Shown here piece by piece: positions 57,264 through 64,000 of a DNA stretch of 64,000 bases (within the stretch, counting starts at the first letter, position 1; each line of letters opens with the position of its first letter). The position numbers and the translations under genes are program-made. A model generated the notes under the pieces. It made no database searches. It was not told the DNA's origin and saw nothing but the letters and a program-made list of their open reading frames with translations. The DNA comes from Bifidobacterium simiarum (GTDB lineage Bacteria > Actinomycetota > Actinomycetes > Actinomycetales > Bifidobacteriaceae): assembly GCF_002802905.1 (NCBI RefSeq), contig NZ_PEBK01000006.1, forward strand, positions 124,001 to 188,000, written 5' to 3'.

Positions 57264-57956
57264 ATGGCTACTCTCGCTGATTACGGTCCCGAGGTCCGTG
57301 CGGAGGTCAAGCAGGTTCGTGAGGTCGTCTCGAACCTGCATCAGCAGCTGATCAAGTGGAATCTGGTCGTGTGGACGGCGGGCAATGTGTCGCAGCGTCT
57401 GCATACGGCGGATCTGTTCGTGATCAAGCCGTCGGGTCTGCGCTACGAGTACCTGACCCCGTCGAGCATGGTCGTGGTGGATCTGGACGGCAACGTGGTC
57501 GACGGCGCCGAGGCCCCGTCCTCGGATACCGCGTCGCACGCGTACATCTACCGGAACATGCCGGACGTGTACGGCGTGGTGCACACGCATTCGACGTACG
57601 CGACCGCGTGGGCGGCGACGGGCCAGAACATCCCGTGCGGTCTGACGATGATGGGCGACGAGTTCGGCGGCCCGGTGCCGGTGGGTCCGTTCCGTCTGAT
57701 CGGCTCCGAGGCGATCGGCAAGGGCGTGGTGGAGACGCTGAAGAGGTATCCGAAGTCGCCTGCGGTGCTGATGCAGAACCATGGTCCGTTCACGATCGGC
57801 AAGGACGCGGAGGGTGCGGTCAAGGCCGCGGCCATGACCGAGGAGGTCGCGCACACGATGTGGGCGGCGCGTCAGCTGGGCGACATCATCGAGATCGACC
57901 AGTCCGACATCGATAAGCTCAACGACCGCTACCAGAACGTCTACGGCCAGCACTGA
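57264..57956 (+). CDS. ulaF: L-ribulose-5-phosphate 4-epimerase (UlaF/AraD type)
   Basis: 230 residues, class II aldolase/epimerase fold. Metal ligands in VVHTHSTYATAW and, further on, LMQNHGPFTIG. AGNVSQRL and SGLRYEYLTP are the phosphate-binding segments. It converts L-ribulose 5-phosphate to D-xylulose 5-phosphate, which enters the phosphoketolase route. The start follows GGAAAGGAAGCAAAC. The stop again falls in a palindromic element. It could also serve arabinose use, but no araA or araB is near. Confidence 0.92.
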   Translation: MATLADYGPEVRAEVKQVREVVSNLHQQLIKWNLVVWTAGNVSQRLHTADLFVIKPSGLRYEYLTPSSMVVVDLDGNVVDGAEAPSSDTASHAYIYRNMPDVYGVVHTHSTYATAWAATGQNIPCGLTMMGDEFGGPVPVGPFRLIGSEAIGKGVVETLKRYPKSPAVLMQNHGPFTIGKDAEGAVKAAAMTEEVAHTMWAARQLGDIIEIDQSDIDKLNDRYQNVYGQH

Positions 57957-58047
57957 TCTGACGGAGCGTCCGCGGCGTTGCAGGCAACTCGACGTACCTT
58001 CGTACGCCTTCGTTGCCTGCGCCTTGCGGCCGCACGCGTCAGATCAG
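57953..58047 (+). repeat. Long palindromic element spanning the ulaF stop codon
   Basis: 11-bp perfect outer arms CTGATCTGACG and CGTCAGATCAG; the first contains the ulaF TGA. Inner stems GCAGGCAAC/GTTGCCTGC and GTAC-CTTC-GTAC. The core is nearly the same as in 57078-57182. Confidence 0.85.
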
Positions 58048-58106
58048 CGCTGATGCGTCGCTGGCTTGATGACACACGCATCACGTCAGCGCTGATGCGT
58101 CGCTGG
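58045..58106. repeat. 20-bp direct repeat
   Basis: CAGCGCTGATGCGTCGCTGG occurs at 58045-58064 and 58087-58106, 22 bp apart, directly behind the palindromic element. Confidence 0.8.
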
Positions 58107-58118
58107 TGCGAAGGTTCT

Positions 58119-58228
58119 GCCTTCCCCTTTGAGGGGAAGGTGGCCGGCTTTGCCGGTCGGATGAGGTGATGAGCGACGTGTCGTCCGGTCACCTCATCAG
58201 TCGGCTGCCGCCGACAGCTTCCCCTTAG
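58119..58228. repeat. Inverted pair of double-hairpin repeats
   Basis: GCCTTCCCCTTTGAGGGGAA and CCGGC-TTT-GCCGG then GGATGAGG (58119-58166) is followed in inverse orientation by CCTCATCAGTCGGC-TGCC-GCCGAC and CTTCCCCTTA (58190-58228). Both are relatives of the repeat at 27409. Confidence 0.7.
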
Positions 58229-58229
58229 G

Positions 58230-58272
58230 CTGAGCCCGTTAAGAAAACGCTGGTGGCGTTTTTAGGGCTCAG
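58230..58272 (+). terminator. Compound hairpin with internal T-run
   Basis: Outer arms CTGAGCCC/GGGCTCAG enclose a second stem AAAACGC-TGGTG-GCGTTTT with TTTTT. It probably ends any transcript coming from the ulaE-ulaF side. Confidence 0.6.
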
Positions 58273-58339
58273 GCGAGCCGACAGGCGAGCTCACGGAACG
58301 TGGCCGCCGGCCGTCCTTTCTTGCCCGAAAACCGAGGGT

Positions 58340-58363
58340 GATATCGAACAAATGTTCGATATC
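58340..58363. promoter_or_regulatory. LexA (SOS) box
   Basis: Contains TCGAACAAATGTTCGA, an exact match to the TCGAAC-N4-GTTCGA consensus of actinobacterial LexA. The dyad extends to 10-bp arms GATATCGAAC and GTTCGATATC. It lies 30 bp upstream of the gene at 58394. Confidence 0.8.
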
Positions 58364-58393
58364 TGTTTCGGTGTCTCGGCGTACACTGAGGCC

Positions 58394-58726
58394 ATGCTTT
58401 CCGTCAATGAGCGAACCCGCGCCTGCCGCGAACTGATGGACGACGTCACCGGATACATCGTCGGATACTGGGAGGATGCCGCGGAGGGGCACCCATACCA
58501 TGCGATCCATCATCCGGGTCGCACCGCACGGGACATGGCCTCCGACTACATGACCGAACGCTACCGCGACTGGCTGGAGTGCATGCGGCAGGAGGATCCC
58601 GCGAAATTCGAACGATATGCGGCACTGGGGAAGTGCGCCGATCCGGTCGAGTCCGCCATGGACGCCTGCGATCGCATGTTCGACCGCATCTGGCCGCGCA
58701 CGTCGGACGACGATCCGAATAGATAG
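58394..58726 (+). CDS. Small acidic protein under a LexA box, unknown function
   Basis: 110 residues from the ATG at 58394. TACACT (58382-58387) ends 6 nt before the start, so the message is probably leaderless and its promoter overlaps the LexA box. An earlier in-frame ATG at 58352 lies inside the box and is unlikely. The protein is helical, acidic and His-rich in the middle (GHPYHAIHHPGRTARD), without a known motif. A truncated PIN-domain gene follows 8 nt later, so it may be the partner of a lost toxin. Confidence 0.65.
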   Translation: MLSVNERTRACRELMDDVTGYIVGYWEDAAEGHPYHAIHHPGRTARDMASDYMTERYRDWLECMRQEDPAKFERYAALGKCADPVESAMDACDRMFDRIWPRTSDDDPNR

Positions 58727-58734
58727 TCCGGCCG

Positions 58735-58800
58735 ATGATCGACACCAACGTGTTCCTCAACGTCATACTGGCGCGCAAATCGATCATCTGTCACCCTTAA
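58735..58800 (+). pseudogene. Truncated PIN-domain (VapC-like) toxin
   Basis: MIDTNVFLNVILAR is the classic N-terminus of VapC toxins, with the first catalytic Asp at residue 3. The frame ends at TAA after 21 codons, 110 or so residues short. The rest of the gene is missing; a structured terminator-like element begins 5 nt later. Deletion, not a point mutation, removed the body. Confidence 0.75.
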
Positions 58801-58805
58801 GCAAG

Positions 58806-58859
58806 GGGCGGATTCCTACCTGGGTTAACTCACTGGTGTCTGGGCCGCCCTTTTTCTTT
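58806..58859 (+). terminator. Structured terminator-like element, copy 1
   Basis: GGGCGG pairs with CCGCCC (58845-58850), followed by TTTTTCTTT. Between them the unpaired GATTCCTACC and TCTGGG are identical to copy 2 at 63115, and the distance between the outer arms is the same (45 nt in all). The outer stem differs from copy 2 by compensating changes. Confidence 0.7.
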
Positions 58860-58905
58860 GACGAATTCCCCTACGCCGGGAGGCTCCACCCCTCGGATTA
58901 CGCTG

Positions 58906-61590
58906 ATGACCATGAGCACGTTCGCAGTGGAACCGACACCCGTCATGGAATTCAGCACATTGCTGTACCTGCCCGACTCCGCAACATATCGCCAGCTGCT
59001 TCGCGACGGCCGACGGCTCTACGAATGCGCGGAACTACGCAACATCATCAACCGCAACGGCCTATGGACCGCCGACATCGTCGACCCCGTCAACGGGAAA
59101 CCCCGATACTCGGTCACGGTCCGATCCGACGGCGAAACCATCACCGCCATGTCCTGCACCTGCGCCGACCCGCTGCGAAAGCAATCCCGGCCTTCCCGGT
59201 GCGTCCACGTCTGCGCCCTGTGCTTCATGCTGTTCTACCGGCACCGATACCGGTCGTCATCAGACGACATCACCATTCCCCGTGAAACCACGTCGATCGT
59301 CGAATGGTATCTGTCGAAACGGCTGAATTCCCAAATCCCATACGACACCGATGCCGTACGCACCATGGCGGACGGACTGGAAATCCTCACGGACTTCAGG
59401 GACGACAACTGGGACGTATGGCTGGGCAACCGTCATTTCCACACGCTCCTCGGCAACTGCATGCCCACCGTCGAGGAAAGCACCGACATCACCACCGAAT
59501 CATGGCCCAACCCGGATGCCCCCGACCTTGACGCCACGCTCCCGCACGGATGGCTCACCCTGCTCGAAGCCGCCTACGAACGCCTCCGCGACACCAGGCA
59601 TCTCATACGCCTCTACGCCCTGTACCTCATCCAAGGCAAGGACCCCACCGACTGCCGCTACGTCGACCGGCTACGCTGGATGCTCTCCGGCAACCGCGAG
59701 CGGGAAGCGCAACTGAACACCCTCATCGACGACATCACCCGGCACTACCAGCCACGGGAAGACAACCAACGCCGGCCCATTCCCAATCCCGCGTACGAGC
59801 ATCTCCTCAGAGTCTTCGAACGCTCCGACGACGCCGTCACCTACTGCAACGCCATCCACGACGTCGACCGCCACTGCATCCAACGGCTCGAAGCGACCAT
59901 CAGCCTCGACCACCCCGAATACGCCGGGTCACTGCGCCGGATCGCCAACGACTGGAAACAACGCTACGACAGCAGGCTCGACTACGACATTGCACATTTC
60001 ACCTACAGGGCGGAAAAAATCGCGCCGGCCCTCTTCGCCAACGGATACCACGACCCCATCATCGACGACTGCACCACACTCATGACCGCCTCCGCACGCG
60101 GGTCAAAAGCCGCCTTCAGAATCACCCTGAGGAAACGATTCCACGACACGGCACGAGCCACCATCTGCCGGGACCTCATCGAAGCCGTCCGAAACACCCT
60201 CACCATGGACGACCTCGACAGGGAACTCAGCGCCATCCTCCGCCGCACCTACGACGGCATCGCCCCACACACCAACCCCATCGCCACAACGTTCTTCACC
60301 GAAGACGACGTACGACTCATCACCCCACCACTGGACGACGCGACCCTGCAACGGGAACAGCCGCAGGACTTCCGCGAAGCACTGCAATGCCTAAGCGAAA
60401 TCGACACGGTAACGCTCACCGGCGACTACGACACCGACCACAACGCCATACGCCAACACCTCATCGAACAGAACGAACAACGCAAGACACAAGCCCACGC
60501 CAACGGCATCGCATCCCGAATCCACGCACAACATCACGGAAGCGAACCCAACGGAAGCGAACCCAACGGAAGCGAGGGGAGCGAGAAAGCCGACATCGAA
60601 CGACTCCGACAGCGACTCAACCACAGACTGCAAACCCTATACGGCAGCCGATACACACTGGACGGCACCGCCATCGACGTGAACGGCCTCTTCGACGAAC
60701 CCGTCACCGTCGGACAGCGCACGAAATGGCGAAGCCTGACCATTGGACAGATCGGCGTATGCGCCGCAGCCACCGTCCTCCTCCACCGGGAATGCCACGA
60801 CCCACAGCTGACAGCCCAACTGTCGAAGAGCCTGGCGAACAAGAGACTGGCCACGGCAATCGGCGACGTGCTCGCCGACATGCTCGAGGCGAGGACCATG
60901 CCTGGCGGACCGGATGACCGGGCCGGCGACGATCCCACGGTCGATGGTGCGGCTGACCGTGCCGTTGACAATGCGATAGGGGAGAGTCTGCGAATGCTGC
61001 GGGAACAGGCTCCCGACCGTCAGGATCCCACGGGAACCGTATCGGGTGAGGAGGGGGAGTCGGATACGTCGGACGAGAACGACTGCCGTATCCGTCCGGA
61101 CCGTCGCATCGCCCTGAAGACCCTGTCCGGTCTTCTGGAACACCTCAACCCCGGTTTCCAAGCGCCCCGCGTCGACGACCTCGACCAAGCCGAGCAATAT
61201 GTGATGGACAGCATGCTCGAATTCGGAGACCTTGACGGTTTCGAAACCGAAAACCAAGCCGAAGACCTGCCCGAGGAACAGCCAAGCGAGGAGGGGAAGC
61301 GCATCATCCTGGGCCTGACGATCCTCGCCGCCAGCATGCCGGACCGTGTGATCCCGCTCTTCGACGACACCCCGCTCCCATGCCCCAGACTCGTATCGGC
61401 ACTCATGAACAGCATCGAGGAAACCCACGCCACGCTGATCCAAGCCCGCAACGACAACGATGCGAACGACGACTATGCCGAGCAGGAGTCACTGTCCGAC
61501 ACCATCAACCTCCTCCTGCACCTGCTTCGCCAAGCCCACCGCCGACTGCGGGAACGGTTTGCTCCTCAAGCCGTTCTCCAATGCCAGTGA
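58906..61590 (+). CDS. Large SWIM-type zinc-finger protein
   Basis: About 894 residues. A SWIM finger (CxC...CxH: CTCAD, then RCVHVCAL) lies near residues 84-108; SWIM fingers bind DNA or proteins. The rest is helical and charged without a domain I recognise. A Glu/Pro/Asn-rich triple repeat (SEPNG units near 60540) and acidic linkers divide it. Start uncertain: ATG at 58906 or 58912, with no Shine-Dalgarno; the element at 58806 ends 46 nt before it. The 3' end overlaps the convergent gene by about 100 bp. Confidence 0.75.
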   Translation: MTMSTFAVEPTPVMEFSTLLYLPDSATYRQLLRDGRRLYECAELRNIINRNGLWTADIVDPVNGKPRYSVTVRSDGETITAMSCTCADPLRKQSRPSRCVHVCALCFMLFYRHRYRSSSDDITIPRETTSIVEWYLSKRLNSQIPYDTDAVRTMADGLEILTDFRDDNWDVWLGNRHFHTLLGNCMPTVEESTDITTESWPNPDAPDLDATLPHGWLTLLEAAYERLRDTRHLIRLYALYLIQGKDPTDCRYVDRLRWMLSGNREREAQLNTLIDDITRHYQPREDNQRRPIPNPAYEHLLRVFERSDDAVTYCNAIHDVDRHCIQRLEATISLDHPEYAGSLRRIANDWKQRYDSRLDYDIAHFTYRAEKIAPALFANGYHDPIIDDCTTLMTASARGSKAAFRITLRKRFHDTARATICRDLIEAVRNTLTMDDLDRELSAILRRTYDGIAPHTNPIATTFFTEDDVRLITPPLDDATLQREQPQDFREALQCLSEIDTVTLTGDYDTDHNAIRQHLIEQNEQRKTQAHANGIASRIHAQHHGSEPNGSEPNGSEGSEKADIERLRQRLNHRLQTLYGSRYTLDGTAIDVNGLFDEPVTVGQRTKWRSLTIGQIGVCAAATVLLHRECHDPQLTAQLSKSLANKRLATAIGDVLADMLEARTMPGGPDDRAGDDPTVDGAADRAVDNAIGESLRMLREQAPDRQDPTGTVSGEEGESDTSDENDCRIRPDRRIALKTLSGLLEHLNPGFQAPRVDDLDQAEQYVMDSMLEFGDLDGFETENQAEDLPEEQPSEEGKRIILGLTILAASMPDRVIPLFDDTPLPCPRLVSALMNSIEETHATLIQARNDNDANDDYAEQESLSDTINLLLHLLRQAHRRLRERFAPQAVLQCQ

Positions 61591-62367
61591 TTGCGACGGA
61601 GGCAGCTCCCTCATAAGCTGTTGCACGATTTGCGTCGTCTCCTCACCAGCCTCCTCCGGCGTGATGATCGCATGATCGAGATCGTGCTGCACCCGGGCAA
61701 GCCGCTTCTTCGCAGCCTGCATGAACATCTCGAGACGTCGCGCCTCCTCCTGCTTGGCCGCGAACTCGTCACTGGTCATGGTCACCGACTCATCTGGCAC
61801 GATCTCACCTTCGATGATCTCCCCATCGGTATCCGAACCATCGGCTGAAGTCTTCGTCATAACCGTCGATTCACCGTCACGCGAGTCCGTTTCCGTCCTA
61901 CGGGCAACCCAGACATTGCTGACGTACGACTTTGCCTTGCCCGCGAACCCGATCAGTCGTTCTCCCGCATGACGAACGGTCCGACGCAGAGAGGCCCGCA
62001 CCCGCGGATCATTCAGGATCTGTACGAAAACCTCTCCGATCATCATGCCAATCGCCTCGGCCATGGGATGCGGCTCGTCCCGAACATTCCTCTGATCGTC
62101 TCGTCCGTCGACGTACTCATCGGCATGCATATACCGATCTCCTCCGACGGACGGCCGAACCGGCGGAACATCCGCATCCGCCGGCTCCTCCTCAGCTTCC
62201 CCGAACAGGATGTCAGGCTGCCTGATCAGACGACCATACTCATCACGAATCCCCTTATCGGAGTGATACCGGCCGTTGACGGCATCCTCCCGCGCCTGCC
62301 GGTTACGCCACCGCACCCGCTCAGTCGTCTCGAAAGGCCGATCATCATCGATATTCCCATTCCCCAT
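61489..62367 (-). CDS. Hypothetical protein convergent with the SWIM gene
   Basis: 292 residues from the ATG at 62367 (MGNGNIDDDRPFETTERVR). TACACT on the minus strand ends 7 nt before the start and no Shine-Dalgarno is seen, so a leaderless mRNA is likely. An amphipathic stretch around residues 105-150 (AIGMMIGEVFVQILNDP, HAGERLIGFAGKAKSYVSN) may touch the membrane. The C-terminal third is a charged helix (EFAAKQEEARRLEMFMQAAK). Its 3' end overlaps the SWIM gene by 102 bp. Unknown family; probably co-inherited with it. Confidence 0.6.
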   Translation of the reverse strand: MGNGNIDDDRPFETTERVRWRNRQAREDAVNGRYHSDKGIRDEYGRLIRQPDILFGEAEEEPADADVPPVRPSVGGDRYMHADEYVDGRDDQRNVRDEPHPMAEAIGMMIGEVFVQILNDPRVRASLRRTVRHAGERLIGFAGKAKSYVSNVWVARRTETDSRDGESTVMTKTSADGSDTDGEIIEGEIVPDESVTMTSDEFAAKQEEARRLEMFMQAAKKRLARVQHDLDHAIITPEEAGEETTQIVQQLMRELPPSQSLALENGLRSKPFPQSAVGLAKQVQEEVDGVGQ

Positions 62368-62494
62368 AGGAATCAGTGTATCGGCAAAAAGGAGAGCGTG
62401 GCGACATAGCATATTGGGCGGATTTGCGCCGGGGGGGTGACTCCGATATGCTCATTACGGTAATCGCTGCGATGAAGGAGCCAAGGGAAATCAG

Positions 62495-63109
62495 ATGGAT
62501 ATGCAAAATATTGAAGTAGGGAACCTGACCGTTTCGATTCCGGTGGAATATGCTCGACTGAACCGCATGCCCGATGATCCACCGCAAATGGTGGCTTACG
62601 CAACACAGACGGAACAGGCTGACTGCGTGATGTTCCTCCAGCCGATACCAGCGGAACACGCCATGCCATTCAATGACGAACGAGCGGTCATCAACGGGAT
62701 CCATCAGAGTCTGGCCGATGATCAGGGTCTGATCGAGGTCGTCAGTGGCACCACCGACGCCAAGCGCAACGTCATCTGGAGCATCGTCAAAACAGTCTCT
62801 CGGACCGAAGGCGCACAATACGGGCTGACGCTGCATCTGGCCTATCCGGAATCCGTGCTGCAGGTACAGGCATTCGCCAACGAAACCGGAATCACCGGCA
62901 TGCGTGACGCACAGATCTACGAGCTTGCACGGAAACGGGGACGGGTCGACGAACAGGGAAGAGGCTGGACGCGAGACCCGTACGATGACGATTACCGCAG
63001 AGGCATACTCATGAACCTCTCCGAAGACGATCAATTCGACGACGCATTCCCGGACCATCCGCTTTCAGTGATCCGACGACTGGCCGGTATGCTCATCGGT
63101 TACAACTAA
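62495..63109 (+). CDS. Hypothetical protein, unknown function
   Basis: 204 residues. The ATG at 62495 has AAGGGAAATCAG upstream. Soluble, acidic, with a regular alpha/beta look (NLTVSIPVEYARLN, ADCVMFLQPIPAE, YGLTLHLAYPESVLQVQAFA) and a hydrophobic C-terminus (LSVIRRLAGMLIGYN). It may be a small alpha/beta domain of the kind seen in secretion-linked or immunity proteins, but I have no firm match. Copy 2 of the structured element follows 5 nt after the stop. Confidence 0.65.
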   Translation: MDMQNIEVGNLTVSIPVEYARLNRMPDDPPQMVAYATQTEQADCVMFLQPIPAEHAMPFNDERAVINGIHQSLADDQGLIEVVSGTTDAKRNVIWSIVKTVSRTEGAQYGLTLHLAYPESVLQVQAFANETGITGMRDAQIYELARKRGRVDEQGRGWTRDPYDDDYRRGILMNLSEDDQFDDAFPDHPLSVIRRLAGMLIGYN

Positions 63110-63114
63110 CAAAC

Positions 63115-63169
63115 GGAGCGGATTCCTACCGGGGCTATGTCACCGGTATCTGGGCCGCTCCTTTTCTTT
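63115..63169 (+). terminator. Structured terminator-like element, copy 2
   Basis: GGAGCGG (63115-63121) pairs with CCGCTCC (63155-63161), then TTTTCTTT. An inner stem TACCGG/CCGGTA is perfect here. GATTCCTACC and TCTGGG are shared with copy 1. Confidence 0.7.
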
Positions 63170-63246
63170 CGAGCTGATTTTCTCTCTCGGTTTGACCGCA
63201 TCAATCAGGGTAAGGGAAATTCATTAACCTTTTCCCTCCCCAATGA

Positions 63247-63711
63247 CTACTCGTCCACCTGATGCTTGCGCGGACGACCACCGCCCACACCACGACCAGG
63301 ACGAGACGCGTTCCACGCGTCAATGGTCTCCGGCAACCAGCCACGAGTCCTGCCAATCAGCGCATCAGGCTCAGGCAGCCGATATCCCTTCGACGCGGGA
63401 TTGACGATACCAAGGCGCTCGCCGATTTCCTTGAGACTGAGAAACTTCTTGTGAGACAGATCCTGAAACGATGTGGCTTCCTCCCACGCCACTTCGGGAG
63501 CGACATCGACGTCCCCGTCGCCCCATACAACAGTACCGTCTTCGGCCCGCGCCGTAGCGAACACCTTTGGATCCCTAAGACACGCATAGGCCGGATACTG
63601 AAAATACTTGGCCATATCAAGCAGACCAGAAAATCCATCACTGAACCGAACCGCCACATGATAATGATCAAGAGGCACGGCGTCAGTGACAAGAATCACG
63701 TCATCACTCAA
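63247..63711 (-). CDS. DUF2442 protein fused to helix-turn-helix and AT-hook
   Basis: 154 residues from TTG at 63711, with AAAGGAG 6 nt upstream (a TTG six codons earlier lies before that site). Residues about 15-85 are DUF2442-like (VRFSDGFSGLLDMAKYF, DPKVFATARAEDGTVVWGDG). A DNA-binding part follows: LSLKEIGERLGIVNPASKGY with GRTRGWLPETIDAWNA, resembling small HTH regulators. The end GGGRPRK is an AT-hook-type motif. DUF2442 proteins usually pair with DUF4160; no partner is visible before the window ends. Confidence 0.75.
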   Translation of the reverse strand: MSDDVILVTDAVPLDHYHVAVRFSDGFSGLLDMAKYFQYPAYACLRDPKVFATARAEDGTVVWGDGDVDVAPEVAWEEATSFQDLSHKKFLSLKEIGERLGIVNPASKGYRLPEPDALIGRTRGWLPETIDAWNASRPGRGVGGGRPRKHQVDE

Positions 63712-63729
63712 ACGAAACTCCTTTATCAA

Positions 63730-64000
63730 GAAAAACTTTTACGGAGACGAGCAGTCTCATACTGACCACATATCGCAAAAGAATGGATAATGACAATGAT
63801 AGTCAGAACGCCGAAACCATCTAGACCAGACAATCATTAATACCCGATTCGCATACTGGTCGTGGATAATTCCAAAGCATTCCAATCGCGCTCGCAGTCA
63901 AGTCATAGTCTCATCTGGAGAAAGTTCACTGGCCCTGTTCTCGAGAAATCCCGGTGAACGAGAAGAGACTATGCGGGCGGTAGGTTGCGATAGCATGCGG
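63730..64000. other. Intergenic stretch to the window end
   Basis: 270 bp of lower GC than the rest. It must contain the promoter of the DUF2442 gene. I see no gene, tRNA or repeat here. Confidence 0.45.

Noticed and set aside
57017-58192. Arg-rich small frames with a shared peptide (RRTKVRR...NAADAPS) at 39.4, 57.1 and 58.0 kb
   Set aside because: They are translations of the palindromic element family; similarity comes from the repeat, not from protein selection.
63735-63801. Plus-strand codons reading NFYGDEQSHTD, like a DUF4160 tail
   Set aside because: The upstream part would have to run through the start of the DUF2442 gene on the other strand, and the rest of DUF4160 is absent.

Overview
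The window looks like the chromosome of a Bifidobacterium. It is GC-rich and carries the bifid-shunt enzyme Xfp (phosphoketolase) together with Pta and AckA. It also has the actinobacterial order rpsA-coaE-uvrB and pyk-tRNA-pdtaR-polA, and an xpt-pbuX pair. I cannot name the species from sequence alone.

Layout. (1) 1-15.2 kb is core genome: rpsA (5' end outside the window), coaE, uvrB, a small membrane protein, terC, pyk, an odd tRNA-Leu(CAA), the ANTAR regulator pdtaR, polA, a Nif3-like protein, and the divergent pair aspA / LysR regulator. (2) 15.3-25.8 kb is a genomic island ending near tRNA-Pro. It holds a NADAR protein, a 54-residue hydrophobic peptide, a Fic protein, a compact three-gene DUF4160 cassette, and an RNA 2'-phosphotransferase (KptA). 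It ends in a wrecked prophage head module with scaffold, portal, capsid and connector remnants. The best-preserved gene there encodes a head protein with an EndoU-type C-terminal nuclease domain, followed by a likely immunity gene. A mirror-image remnant with a different toxin tail and small partner gene lies on the other strand. (3) 26-50 kb is core metabolism: a membrane protein, glgX, aroA, ackA, a DUF1846 protein, a PadR-controlled FtsX-type ABC transporter, guaA, xfp, pta, an SDR, a 3-hydroxyacyl-CoA dehydrogenase, and xpt-pbuX. (4) 50.5-58 kb is a catabolic locus: a SorC-type regulator with three matching operators, a phosphotriesterase-like lactonase, a UlaD-like decarboxylase, a PfkB kinase, an MFS transporter, UlaE and UlaF. 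(5) 58-64 kb is a second accessory stretch: repeats, a perfect LexA box before an unknown gene, a truncated PIN toxin, a large SWIM-finger protein, two unknown genes, a DUF2442-HTH protein, and two copies of a structured terminator-like element.

How the parts fit. The SorC locus appears to be a PTS-free version of the ascorbate/gulonate pathway. It would end in D-xylulose 5-phosphate, which Xfp splits to acetyl phosphate and glyceraldehyde 3-phosphate; AckA and Pta then handle the acetyl phosphate. The most novel-looking items are that locus (with an altered decarboxylase motif), the phage head-toxin cassette and its mirrored twin, a family of long palindromes whose outer arms contain the stop codon of the preceding gene, and the duplicated structured element at 58.8 and 63.1 kb.
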